The notes beneath the pieces were generated by a model. That model did no database searches. It was not told where the DNA came from and worked only from the letters and a program-made list of their open reading frames with translations. This document shows positions 36,101 to 45,823 of a stretch of DNA of 64,000 nt, in pieces. The position numbers and the translations under genes were made by a program. Source of the stretch: Turbatrix aceti (taxonomy: Eukaryota; Nematoda; Chromadorea; Rhabditida; Panagrolaimidae); contig OZ017770.1 in assembly GCA_963969345.1 (NCBI GenBank), forward strand, positions 5,093,246 to 5,157,245. The letters run 5' to 3'. How positions within the stretch are numbered: the stretch's first letter is position 1; each line of letters starts with the position of its first letter.

Positions 36101-37650
36101 TTGAGCGCCTCTCGACCAAAGAGCTCAAATTGATGCTGAAAAAGGTAAAGAAGTCCGCCCGGGCGAATGAACGCAAGATTCTGAAGCACAACAAGCCAAG
36201 GAAGGCGGCTACAGTCCAAGCATCTGTCAACAAGATGGTCTGCCAAGTACTCAAAAAACGGTATCGTCATTTGAACAGAAAACTGAGCCGTACCGAGAAA
36301 GAAGTCAAAGAAGCAGATCCACTCCGCGAATCGACGCCCGACGTGCGCTACAAGATTGCCAAGAAGCGGAAAATCACGAAAAAGCCTAAAGAATCAGAAA
36401 AACCGACGACAGAGAAGTCCAAGGAAACCCAACCAGAAGATGCTGCGGATCAGCCTGACGCATCCAATCGCGTGCGACGGGTTCGCATCACCGATGTCGT
36501 TGAAGTCGTGCATATCAGCGACGCTGATTACGTCAGCGATGCTTCGCCTGTGGCTGCAGAGCTTCCTGCCCAACGATCCGAACCTGAGCCTGAGCCACAG
36601 CGCAGTCTTTCGTTGAGCTCCGATGTCCAGGATGTTCCGCTCAGCAGTCTGGTGAAGATCAATGAAATTCCTGAGTACAAACCAAAGTCACAAAAATCAA
36701 CGACTAAGAAATCAAAATCGTCGAAGGCAAAACGCGCTGTTGTTCCAGAATCCAGCGCCCCAACAGAAAAGAAATCAGAGCCAGAGCCAGAGCCTAGCTC
36801 CTCAGAGACGAATCATCTGGAACAAGTCGCCGAGCCCATACCTGCAAGAAAGACAGTTCCAAAACGCGGTGAGAGCCTTGGTCTTCCGGTGAGCTCTGTT
36901 CAGCCGCTGGCGGTGGACAGACAGGGTTCTCTGTCGCCTGCAGGCGTCATCGAAGGATCCGGCAGCACAGAATCAGACCTACCACCTCTCATCGTGGAAG
37001 AAGTCGTCGTTCGCCGCCCTGAAAATCCCAAAACTCAGTTGGGCAATCCAGATGCATTTATGTTTGCCGTGAATCCAAACGTGCTCAGTCATCCAGTGGC
37101 CGTGGTCGACATGAGTCCTTCTTACGAGCTTCCACACCGTTCGTACAACGCCCGATCGCCCAGAAAGAGGTCGCAGGCGCGTGTTAGTTCTCCTACGTCT
37201 TCTAACGCGGACACCGTCACAAAGCCTTCCTCTGAAATGGAGACCTCAACCAGGAGCATGTCGGCGATGAGCGACGACGGCAAAGGTCGAAAGCGTCGCT
37301 ATGACCGTCATCCGCGCTGGAGTCGACGGAAGAGCCACAAAACCACCGATCCTACCCCTACTCCGGTTGTCGAAGAAGAAAAGCCTGTCGAAGAAAAGCC
37401 AAAGAAGCCCCGGAAACCCAGAATCAAACACAAATGGGCTCAGACGCCCTCTCGCACCCCCTCACCACCACCACCGTCGCCCCCACTGCCTCCCAAGCGA
37501 CGTCGCACCCAAGCTGTGCCTATCCAGATTGTTTATGAAACCCCCAGACGTCGACTCAAGGCTGAAATTGACGCCGAGTCCGATGCTGTACAAAGTCCCA
37601 CAAAATCCAAGAGAACCCAGTCGGTGGAGCATCAATCTAAACGGCGATAA
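27104..37650 (+). CDS. Giant unrecognised protein, Q-rich and A/E/R-helical N-terminus, disordered C-terminus
   Basis: Exons are 27104-27172, about 27230-27391, 27450-30355, 30407-30938, 30987-31130, 31177-33609 (probably with a 51-nt intron at 31550-31600), 33656-34068, 34117-34408, 34465-34758 and 34810-37650, giving about 3,345-3,361 residues. All phases agree, so I treat it as one gene. In order: a Gln-rich region (1-250), a highly charged Ala/Glu/Arg/Lys helix (about 258-428), a Pro/Ser-rich stretch, and a folded-looking block (about 850-1300) beginning [19 protein letters not shown]. Next come mixed segments, a seven-copy ten-residue repeat EKQTPVxRAP (about 2144-2218), and a long Lys/Arg/Ser/Pro-rich tail with nuclear-localisation-like clusters (RKRRYDR). 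I recognise no catalytic or binding domain. Composition suggests a nuclear scaffold, but that is inference. Confidence 0.75.
27990..28500 (+). repeat. Coding repeat: Ala/Glu/Arg/Lys helical stretch
   Basis: Imperfect repetition of AEA(K/R)AR(R)EAEA-type units inside exon 3 of the giant gene, about 170 residues. Almost no Gly or Pro interrupts it, so a long single alpha-helix or coiled coil is expected. The antisense frames are also open because of the repeat and should not be annotated. Confidence 0.85.
33841..34060 (+). repeat. Coding 30-bp tandem repeat (seven copies)
   Basis: Seven in-frame units of ten residues each (consensus [10 protein letters not shown]) in exon 7 of the giant gene. 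Units differ at a few third and second positions. Each carries a Thr-Pro step that could be a proline-directed kinase site. Confidence 0.9.
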
Positions 37651-38195
37651 ATTATTATTTTTGCCTTTAATGTTATGTATTTATAGTCATGTGTTAGACA
37701 ACCCCATGTATGACGGATCTCGAACACGAAATGTTTCTCACATAAGACTTGTGCTGTTTTATTGTTGCACTGTATTCTCCACATATCTCAGAATTATTGT
37801 TGTTAATATGTAATCTGTGATGAATTGTTATGCCGCAAATGAATTATCAGCAATTGCACAGGATGGATATGGAATGGGGCATGATGGCTAGACGCATACC
37901 AGCAAAAAACGGTGTTCGGCTATTTGTTGTTGTTTATAGTTTGTGTATGAGAAGCATCAGAGATTACAAAAAACAGAGCCTCGTGCCTCGCCCCATCAAC
38001 AGAAATAAACGATAACAAACATTCGATGCGCACGTGCGTTCGCAGCATGACGGCTAGACACTATGAAATTTCGCTCCGAGAACATCATTGTTGACTACAT
38101 GAACGTTATCGTCTGCTCACAACTTGTTCTCGCAAGTTGTGTAGTTGTTGTGTATATTTTGTGAGCTGTCAAACCTTATTCAACCGATTTGCATC
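37651..38195. other. Short intergenic region upstream of ISCU
   Basis: 545 bp containing the giant gene's 3' UTR and the ISCU promoter. No further exon or repeat is supported. Confidence 0.6.
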
Positions 38196-38732
38196 ATGTT
38201 CGGCGCTTCCACGAAGATGATTAAGGCGGCTTCCACGATCGAGCCGCTTCTGCGCAGTAGCGCTGTTGTCCGCATGGCTGGATACCACAAGAACGTCATC
38301 GATCACTATGAAAACCCTCGAAACGTCGGTTCTCTCGACAAAAACGATCCTCGCGTCGGAACCGGTGTCGTCGGCGCTCCGGCGTGCGGCGATGTCATGA
38401 AACTCCAGATCAAGGTTGGTTAATTGTTTGTTGCAATGCCTCGCAGAATAGTTTTTTTATATTTTTAGGTCGATGACAACGGCAACATCGTCGAAGCCAA
38501 GTTCAAGACTTTCGGCTGCGGTTCCGCGATTGCGAGTTCGTCTCTGGCTACCGAATGGATCAAGGGCAAGACTGTCGAATACGCGAATAAAGTGAGCAAC
38601 GACCAGATCGCCAAGGAACTCTCGTTGCCGCCGGTCAAGCTGCACTGCTCGATGCTTGCTCACGACGCCATCCAGGCGGCTCTCAGTGACTACAAGAAGA
38701 AACAGAAGCCGGCTGGCACCACCACCAACTGA
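38196..38732 (+). CDS. iscu-1: Iron-sulfur cluster assembly scaffold ISCU, mitochondrial
   Basis: Exons are 38196-38414 and 38469-38732, giving 160 residues, matching the family's usual size of about 165. It builds 2Fe-2S clusters with the NFS1-ISD11 desulfurase and frataxin, and hands them on via HSC20/HSPA9. Residues 1 to about 28 form a mitochondrial targeting peptide. The three cluster-ligand cysteines are present as ACGD (C64), GCGSA (C90) and LHCSM (C133), along with the chaperone-recognition motif LPPVK (126-130). AATAAA at about 38791 overlaps the 3' region of the convergent LACTB gene; the two stops are only 73 bp apart. Confidence 0.97.
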
Positions 38733-38805
38733 ATTCTAGAGAGTCTTCCTTGATGCCATAAGCGAGTTTACTGAATTACTGAATAACAAAAATAAAACAT
38801 AGTTA

Positions 38806-40102
38806 TTACTGCTCATCTACATTTGAATAAATATCGCTAATTTCGAGAGCCAAGTCGGTGACGCTGCCAGCGGGATCCATCTTGTTGAAGAGTATGGCGA
38901 CTACGACGCCCTGTGGCTTACCTTTGTGGGTCTTCGATGCATTGGGGCGAATCATGAGGACGCTAGCAGCGCCCATGGCACCTCCAGTGTGCGAAAAGTA
39001 CCCGGTGCGGTTGGGGGCAGAGCCGCCTACCTGTTCAATCTTAGGACTAACGACGAAGCCCCAAGCGTACTTGGTGCCGCGCTCATCGCCGGTATCGACT
39101 TCGCCTTGGAGCAGTTTTTGAACAGTCTCCTGCTTCAGCAATGCAGGTGGATTGGCGTGCTCGTTCGCCTGGGTACTAAAAATCATGTTTTTTTGACTGT
39201 TTGGATACCCAAAAATCAGACCTGTATAAAACAGCGTTGCCGAAAGTAAGCAGGTCGTCGACCGTGCTTAGCAACCCGCCACCAGCGTATTTGTACGAGT
39301 TATCGACTTCAGGGACATTGATGAGCTTGTTTTTGTCGTTCTCGTCTGTGTTTTTATAATACAAAGAGCGATTTGGAACGATATCGCTGTTGCTGTCGAG
39401 CCGGGTATGGGTCATGCCAAGCTTGGTTGTCAGATTATATACCAGCTTTTTGTACGTCGTCTCCGATACTGCTTCCAGCACAGCGCCTAGCAGGGTGTAT
39501 CCGTAAGTTGTGTAGTTGTATTTCGTGCCAGGGGCTGCAACCAGGGGATCGTCTTTGAACAAATCCAGAGCTTCGAGAGACGTCTTGAATTCCTTGTTCA
39601 AATAAAAGTTCTTGTCGTCTTCATAATGACGGATGCCGCTGGACTGCGAAAGAAGTTGGCGGGCAGTGATTTCGACTGGTTTCCCGTCGAAAGTTTTCTT
39701 CGGAAACGAAGGAACGTATTTTTGGACCGGAGCGTCGACGTCGAGCTTGCCGGCTTCGACGAGTTGGGCAGCGATGACGGCAGAGATGGGCTTGCTGATG
39801 CTGGCAATGCGCATGACGGTATCGGCGGTGCACGGTTTCAACTGCTCCAGATTGGCAAATCCGACTCCGAATCGTTCAACGGGTTTTCCGTCGACGGACA
39901 CCCCCACTGATATCCCCGGAATGCCATTTGCGATTTGAAAGCGCTTCACGGCAGCAGTTGCTTTCCATTTGCGATCTTCTATGTTTTTGGACGATTTTTT
40001 TTCACGACGATGGTCATGGCCTTCTTTGTGCTTGAAAGCATAGACGGCGCCCAGAGGTGTCGCAGCGAGAACGACGCCCCCAAGCTTGTACCAGTTTTTC
40101 AT
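38806..40102 (-). CDS. lact: Serine beta-lactamase-like protein LACTB, mitochondrial
   Basis: Exons are 40102-39222 and 39175-38806, giving 416 residues. It belongs to the penicillin-binding-protein/beta-lactamase fold; animal LACTB forms filaments in the mitochondrial intermembrane space and acts as a protease. The N-terminus has a hydrophobic stretch (GGVVLAATPLGAVYAF) for membrane insertion. Active-site motifs are SISK (S101, K104), the YNYTTYGYTLLG region in place of YxN, and HTGG near the C-terminus. It aligns with LACTB specifically (GGGLLSTVDDLLTFGNAVLY) and not with a recent bacterial enzyme, and it has a normal intron. A CAATTTTTAG acceptor (AG 40116-40115) sits 12 nt before the ATG. 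The PTB gene stop is 139 bp upstream, with AATAAA between them, which suggests an operon. Confidence 0.93.
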
Positions 40103-40241
40103 GATTACCTGTACCTAAAAATTGAATTATAAAAAATGTAAATCCTAAAAATTTGAGTGCAGTATGTAAACCCGATGAAACAGAGCTTTTCAGATGCCAA
40201 AAAAGGACAATTTTTATATACAAATTTTTATTTGGCACAAT
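40103..40241 (-). promoter_or_regulatory. Probable intercistronic region with polyA signal and trans-splice acceptor
   Basis: Reading on the minus strand, the PTB gene stop is followed within about 15 nt by AATAAA (near 40226). About 110 nt later comes TTTTTAG (AG at 40116-40115), directly before the LACTB start. This is the standard layout of a nematode operon junction. Confidence 0.7.
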
Positions 40242-40732
40242 TCAAAATGGCTTAACACCACGGGCAACGGTCAAAAACACTTGTTTTATCTGATTACATA
40301 GATTATCCGTGTCTTCACCGATGGCTGATTGCAGTAAATAGCACTGCTGATGCTGTGACTGTTGAATCAAGAGAACCACGTTGTAATTTCCAAATCCATC
40401 ATCATACGACGTTGCCAAGATGATTTTATGAAGCGGCATGCGATCCAGGACTTTTCCATCACTGATATCGACTAGCTTGATTCCATGCTCAGAAACGTGG
40501 ACGGCAATTCGTATAGCGCGTTTCCGATCTTTCGGCAGTTTGCCTGAAAAAGAGCACAAAGCGTGTGAATCTCGTGGAATCGATAAATCAACCAACCTGT
40601 GATCTGTGCATGCTCAACCTGGTCCACTACAGCTTCTTCCACGGAGCGCTGGCAATCGTTGTGGATCGGGCTGATCCGATAAACACCGAGATAAAACAGC
40701 TGATATGTCTCACTAGCGTCCCCAGCCATCAT
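40242..40732 (-). CDS. Small protein consisting of a single PTB/PID-type domain
   Basis: Exons are 40732-40597 and 40543-40242, giving 145 residues. The sequence reads like a phosphotyrosine-binding domain from end to end: a first strand YQLFYLGVYRI, a helix rich in acidic residues (SVEEAVVDQVEHA), then strands AIRIAVHVSEHGIKLVDI and KIILATSYDDG, and a C-terminal helix NLCNQIKQVFLTVARG. PTB domains bind NPxY or NPxF peptides and phosphoinositides. Few PTB proteins are this short; ICAP-1 is an example of a nearly domain-only protein, but I cannot assign orthology. It lies 139 bp upstream of LACTB, probably in one operon. Start chosen at the first of two adjacent ATGs. Confidence 0.7.
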
Positions 40733-41277
40733 CGGTCAATGAAAATAAAAATCGCCTTATCTGCACGTCTTCATCATTATTGAAAAGACACGTTTTACCA
40801 AAAAAGAGCATGCATGCGGTTATTTGAATTTGACCACTGTTGGTTGTTGCGCCCGTATCCGTTGCCTAGGACGTTGGATGACCGGTAATGCATGCAGGGA
40901 GGTAAACACAGGCACAAAGGTCACTCCCGCTCTTGGCTGCAGCCAGTAAGCTGTCGCACACCTTGCTGCTCCGCACTGCTGCGTTTGTGCTCGCGTTTTG
41001 TACACAAAAACAACGTCTGAGTCATTGCCGATTCACCGGGTGCTATCGATTGCTTCATTCTTGCCTTATGTTCACAATAGAACAAAGTGACAATATTTAT
41101 GCCCGTCAGCGGTCACTCAATGGCTACTAAAATTTTTCATTACACAATTTGAACTAGTCTCTTTAATTCTTGTGATTGAGTTTAACAGCTGCCAGCTGAT
41201 CATTAGACCAGCTTCCTGACTACCAACAAAGCTGGCTATTGTTTTCCGTCAGGTTGGGTCTACTTTCATAGCCCACA
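40733..41277. other. Divergent intergenic region (PTB gene / tetraspanin)
   Basis: 545 bp between divergent genes. A TTTTCCGTCAG acceptor ends at 41252, 25 nt before the tetraspanin ATG, and may be a trans-splice site. No other element is recognisable. Confidence 0.55.
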
Positions 41278-43121
41278 ATGGCAAACTACCGAGGCGGCAA
41301 TTGTCTTCGATCATGCATGCTTTTCTACACTGTTCTTTTTTGGGTATGATTTTTGATCAAAGTCATAAAAAATGCCCCTTTTTTAGGTAACCGGTTTTGT
41401 AATACTTTTTGTGGGAATTTGGATGATCACCGACCCCAAGCGAAAATATATCCTTGACTTGGTTGATTTTTCCGAAGACGATCCCTTGCTACGCTTCGCG
41501 GCGTACATATCCATAGGCGCCGGTATTGGAACTTTGTTCGTCGGATTCCTGTCATGTTGTGGAGCAATACGTGCTGAAAAGTGCATGTTAGCAACGGTAG
41601 ATAGACTTTTTTTCAACCTAGATTCCAAGTGACACTTTTTTAGTTCATTATCTTCCTTTTTTTCATATTTCTTGCGGAAGTCACCGTTGGATTATTGGCA
41701 GTTTTTTATCGCGAAAAGGTCAGTGTTTTTTTTTATTTTGACTGCAAAGAACATTTAATGAGTGGAAACATCCATAAATCATGAGTCGTTCATTACTAAC
41801 GTGTGTTTGTGTAGTTCACCGGCGACCGAATGCAAGTATACGTCGCAAATATGTCACACAATCGGTACTACAGAGACAAATGGGTCACACCTCTGCTGGA
41901 TACCATTCAGTATTACGTAAGCTAATATTTTTTATGTACTTTGGAGAATGCTTTTGTGTGCCTGTCGGGTCTTGCATGATGTGATGGATGTCAGAGTGAT
42001 AACAATCAGGTTGTGAATCAGGAACGATTTGATTAATCACAGATACGAGAAACACACTTTGCCGACAATGTAAAAAAACTCATGGTTGACGAGTACGGCA
42101 TTGCAATGGACGACATGAGAAATCTCAGAATTACCGAAGCAATTGACAGACTGCAATTTCATGTATGCTGTTAAAATATTGTGACTGTGATAATGATTTT
42201 ATTGTTTAGATGGAGTGCTGCGGCTCCCACAGTCCACGTGATTGGCAAAAAAGTCTTTGGCGAAGTTCGGTCTCTCTGGACTTCCTTGAACCTTCAATCG
42301 GCGAAACATGGATTCATCATTCCAAAATCCCAGCCCCAGCCCAAGTAAACGACTCATCACCAAATGTTCCATTTTCGTGTTGCACACAAATGCCAGGTTC
42401 AACGCCACAAATCATGATAGCGCGTTCTCTTTTCCGCTGCCAGCAGACAGGGAAGACGAGTCGGTTGTGGCGACATCAGACGGTCAGATAGGTTTACGTC
42501 ATGATGTGCAAAGATCATTGCAATGTCAATTAATAAGCACCCGACAGGCACATAACTGCGTTTTTTTTCTTTTCTTGCTCATTATCATAACTTAAAATGC
42601 ACATCAGCTAACCACGCGTGATATTTTGCAGCAACAATGCTGTGGCGGCCAGGGGCCTTGGGATTATTACAACAGTTTCTGGTACATCACAAATACCGTA
42701 CGGGGAACCAGATCTTTTGTTCCTGCTTCCTGTTGCCGGCAAACTCAAAATGCCAGGGCTTGGGCCCTTCAGCCCATAGATCCTATGTGCACGACTTATT
42801 TTTATGATATTCAGGCATTTAATGCGAGTGTTAATGTCCAGGTGTGGCTTTGTTTATGCAAATTGTACATTTGCGTGTCCTCTGAATGCGCTGACATTTA
42901 CGATAATCGTAGTTCTTTTTTAGGGATGTTACGCAAGACTCCAACAATGGTTTGACGAACAGGCCATTATTTTTGCTGGCATTGGACTTGGATTTGCGAC
43001 TTTCCAGGTTCTGAAGGCTTGTCAAAAATAGTCACTTATTTTCTTCTATTTTTAGATAGTTGGTTTCTTCATTGCGTTGGCTTTGTTTTCCCGAATCAGC
43101 GACTACCGTTACATATCATAA
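41278..43121 (+). CDS. Tetraspanin with duplicated, apparently alternative CCG exons
   Basis: Exons of the complete isoform are 41278-41343, 41387-41596, 41644-41718, 41815-41916, 42043-42162, 42632-42841, 42924-43007 and 43056-43121, giving 310 residues. Four membrane spans lie at about 15-37, 58-82, 93-113 and 272-300. The large extracellular loop contains CCG (194-196), a second SCC and further cysteines, ending with GC just before span 4, the tetraspanin disulfide pattern. Span 2 is followed by SCCGAIRAEKC, as is usual. The loop is about 155 residues, longer than typical. A second phase-0 exon beginning MECCGS (from 42210) lies between exons 5 and 6 and could replace exon 42632-42841. AATAAA at about 43177. 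Confidence 0.92.
42210..42491 (+). other. Alternative tetraspanin large-loop exon (3' limit unresolved)
   Basis: A TTGTTTAG acceptor (to 42209) opens a frame in phase 0 that begins MECCGSHSPRDW and contains VPFSCC. These are the same CCG and PxSCC landmarks as in exon 42632-42841. Both exons splice in the same phase from exon 42043-42162. Used together they would give the loop two CCG motifs, so mutually exclusive use is likelier. Its donor is uncertain: GGTTCA near 42398, followed by a further acceptor CTGCCAG (to about 42443), would keep a frame open to about 42560 with another Cys-containing end. Confidence 0.6.
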
Positions 43122-43421
43122 ACAACTATTTTTTTTGTTTTTGTGCCCTTTTTCATGTGCAATATTTGTAATTATTGAAATAAACAATCGAGTACATATT
43201 TGCTGCCCCGCATGTTTTCTCGGTATCCGCTTTTTTTCTCTTTGAATGAAGGAAGACCCCCTCATTCCGCAAAATAATAATTACTTTGTTTTATTCTGTT
43301 TTTGAGCACTTCGAATCACACCCCAGCGTGAAAAGACTTTCAATTAATTGGCAAAATGCTTTTTCATACGCAGTAGCGGCTTTTTGTCTTCCAACTAATA
43401 ATTTTTTTTCAGAAAACAAAG

Positions 43422-43703
43422 ATGCAGTTTTTTTGGATACTCGCCGTGGCGTTCATCTTGAGCGTCAATGGCATGTCAATGCTCAAAAAAGATCGCACTA
43501 TGCGATTTGGTCACGTTCCAGACTTTAGCTCGCTTATTCGCGTCTATGGAAAACGTTCAGGTGTGATTTAAAAAAAAATTAATTCATTAATTAAAATCCT
43601 TTTTACAGCGTTCTCGAACGAAGTTCCGTCAGAACCTCCTTCCATTTCACCGGAAGAAGCCTTCATTCTGGGAAACTTATATGAGTTTCCGGTTCAACAA
43701 TAA
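43422..43703 (+). CDS. Probable neuropeptide precursor with one amidated peptide
   Basis: Exons are 43422-43560 and 43609-43703, giving 77 residues. Residues 1-17 form a signal peptide (FFWILAVAFILSVNG). A Lys-Lys pair lies at 22-23. The sequence DRTMRFGHVPDFSSLIRVY (24-42) is followed immediately by Gly-Lys-Arg (43-45), the classic amidation and dibasic cleavage signal. The rest (46-77) is an acidic, Ser/Pro-rich C-terminal peptide ending EFPVQQ. One peptide after the signal, then GKR, then a flanking peptide is the layout of NPY-, SIFamide- and related precursors; the sequence itself matches no family I can name. A TTTTTTTTCAG acceptor ends at 43412, 9 nt before the ATG. The gene lies 300 bp downstream of the tetraspanin stop. 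Confidence 0.7.
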
Positions 43704-43837
43704 AAGCATTTTTGGAAATAATGCATCATTGAGTTACAAAATGACTAAGTTTATTTTATCCAAATAAAATCTACACAATTGAAGAGAATTTGCGATATTT
43801 AAGCGTTAAAAGCAGGTTTTAAGGTGATTGGCGAAAT

Positions 43838-44978
43838 TTAGATACGACGAGAGCGATATCCAGAGCTGCTCTTGGCGCTGTTGCCATAGCCGCCATCGGA
43901 AGCACCACCGTCACCACCGCTCTTGGAACCGCCGTATCCAGCATCAGAAGCACCGCCGCTAGAGCCACCGCTTCCGGAGCCGCCATGACGGCCACCACCA
44001 CCACCGTTGCGGTCAGGGCACTTGCAGTAGTTGGCATCCTTGCCAGGCTTGCCAGGAGAGCCAGGAGCGCCTTCGGGGCCATCTTCACCGGCGGGACCAG
44101 TTGAACCGGGAGCGCCGTCGGGACCAGGAGTGCCTGATTTGCCGGCGGGTCCTTCCTTGCCTTGATCACCATCGGGACCCTGAGGACCTTGTTCGCCGGG
44201 AGGACCACGGTTGCCCTTGCGGCCAACGATCTTCTCGCCATCAACACCTTTGTCGCCGGGTTGGCCGGGCTTGCCATCATCTCCGGGAGGTCCTTCGGGG
44301 CCTTGTTCTCCGGGCGTGCCGGGAAAGCCGTCGTTGCCGGGGAAGCCGGGAGAGCCCTTGGGGCCACGCATACCGCGAACACCGGGTTTACCAGCGGTAC
44401 CGGGAGTACCGGGAGGACCGGGCGGGCAGGTGAAGCAGCCTGTGGGAGGCTCATTCTTGACATCTTCTGCGTCCTGGCCGTTCTTTCCGTCGAGACCGGG
44501 GAGACCGTCAAGTCCATCTGGACCGGCATCACCGGGAGGTCCGTCGGGACCGGGAGCGCACTTGCTCTCGGCAACACATTCTGCAAAATAAAACAAATAT
44601 TTAACCTTAGTTCATGGCTGACTTACGGCAGTTGGGGTTCGTGTTAGGACCGCTGCTGAGTGTAGGCAGAATTGGCTGACTGCCACGGGGACCGAGAGGG
44701 AAGGTGGGCGGGTTGTTGGGAGTAAAGTGGGGTCCGCTAGAAGCTCCGTAGCCACCATAGCTCTGACGACGCACACGGTTAGACGGAGTGCCGGCTCCCA
44801 TGTGAACCATGTCTTGCCAGAGGTCATCGGCCATCAGCTTGAAGGTGTCCATTTCATTGTCGAGTTCAGCCCAAATGCTCTGAACATCGTTGTAAATGGC
44901 AGCAATGGCGTACAAGCAGATGAGGAGGGTGGTGCCCGAGAAGGCAATAGCCCCAACAGTCGCTTTGTTGACCGACAT
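43838..44978 (-). CDS. col: Nematode cuticle collagen
   Basis: Exons are 44978-44627 and 44580-43838, giving 364 residues. Nematode cuticle collagens trimerise, are secreted by the epidermis and are cross-linked into the cuticle. The N-terminal block has a signal-anchor (residues about 9-29, [16 protein letters not shown]) and the Col_cuticle_N helix ([19 protein letters not shown]). RVRR at 68-71 is a subtilisin-type (BLI-4-like) cleavage site. Cysteine clusters NCQC, GCFTC and YCKC bracket Gly-X-Y domains interrupted between residues about 125 and 310. The C-terminus is Gly/Ser-rich and ends SRRI. The promoter and first 26 or so codons are duplicated at 48953-49882. Antisense frames through the Gly-X-Y region are open only because of the repeat. 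Confidence 0.96.
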
Positions 44979-45823
44979 GTCGTCGAATGATGTTGCAACT
45001 AATTTTGGCGTTCGTTTTATACCAAAAAATCAAAGGCGGGATCGTCGGGATAAAAAAACGGGTTGAATGCCGTGTGATGAAAACAATTGAGATAAATGAA
45101 TGAGATGTTTACCGCTCTTCGTCAGCGAAAAAAAAACTGAAATCTGCGACAGACGCACTGGCGTCCTTAATTTTCTCCGGTACAATAGAAGGCGGGCATC
45201 CAGAAAAAATTTTTGACAAAAGTACTTTTCAATTTGACAGCAGTTAAATCTTGATTGTTTCAGGGGATGTTAATTTAATTAGATTGCAACAAAAAAACGC
45301 AGCGCATTAGTTTTTTACTGGAGCGCGATCGGATCTTCTCTGTAGCCTGTCGTCTCTCCATTTAGCGGTACATTTCTCAGCGCCTTTATTTGCATAAATC
45401 TGTTTTTCTCCCGCAAAAACGTCATCAGGCAACTTTTATTGCAACTCTTGGTAAATCAATAAGGATTCAGTTGAAAACAGTCATTTGTGAGGAAGGTATC
45501 AAACTCGGTGAATAAGTGTAGTCGTGTGCTGCCAATGGAATGGTCCTGATTTGTGTACACCTAAAACCAGCACAAAATTAATGGATTCCTGGATGCACAA
45601 AAGTGGGAAAACTGCTTTTATTACGCTCCAATAGTTTTGGGTGTTTCAAATTTGTCGTAACTCGATTTTTCCAATTTTGCAAAAAAAAACTTACAAGTTG
45701 AGTAAAATGAATATCATTTTCCTGCAGCTCATAGGCAAGAATTGCGCTGTTTTGATAGTGTACGTTATCTAAAAACAGTCAATCAGAATGCTTCGAGTTG
45801 AAATCACATCTTGCCATCTGCTT
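44891..45823. repeat. Duplicated segment, copy 1 (beside the intact collagen)
   Basis: About 933 bp that matches 48953-49882 in direct orientation, with only scattered substitutions and small indels. Landmarks found in both: the collagen start codon region, CAAAGGCGGGATCGTCGGG, and CCTAAAACCAGCACAAAATT. On the minus strand it runs from two DPP-like exons (45768-45456) to the collagen promoter and first codons. Homology stops at GCAGATGG-type sequence (45823) on one side and TGTAAATG (44891) on the other. Confidence 0.95.
45456..45768 (-). pseudogene. Orphan copy of the last two DPP exons
   Basis: The segments 45768-45695 and 45560-45456 are copies of the DPP exons at 49829-49756 and 49622-49518, with frames intact (DNVHYQNSA... 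and VYTNQDHSIG...). No upstream DPP exons accompany them. The donor that precedes the first one in the working gene (G|GTAAGAGG) reads G|GCAAGATG here. I therefore read them as non-functional relics of the duplication. A short minus-strand ORF (45967-45779) just upstream does not supply a convincing partner exon. Confidence 0.8.

Noticed and set aside
38806..40102. Horizontal transfer of a bacterial beta-lactamase
   Set aside because: The protein follows animal LACTB closely, has a normal GT-AG intron, a mitochondrial-type N-terminus and operon context; it is a metazoan family gene.
43819..44647. Long ORFs in both strands over the collagen gene
   Set aside because: Gly-X-Y repeats keep other frames open. 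Only the minus-strand frame with the Col_cuticle_N start and cysteine clusters is real.
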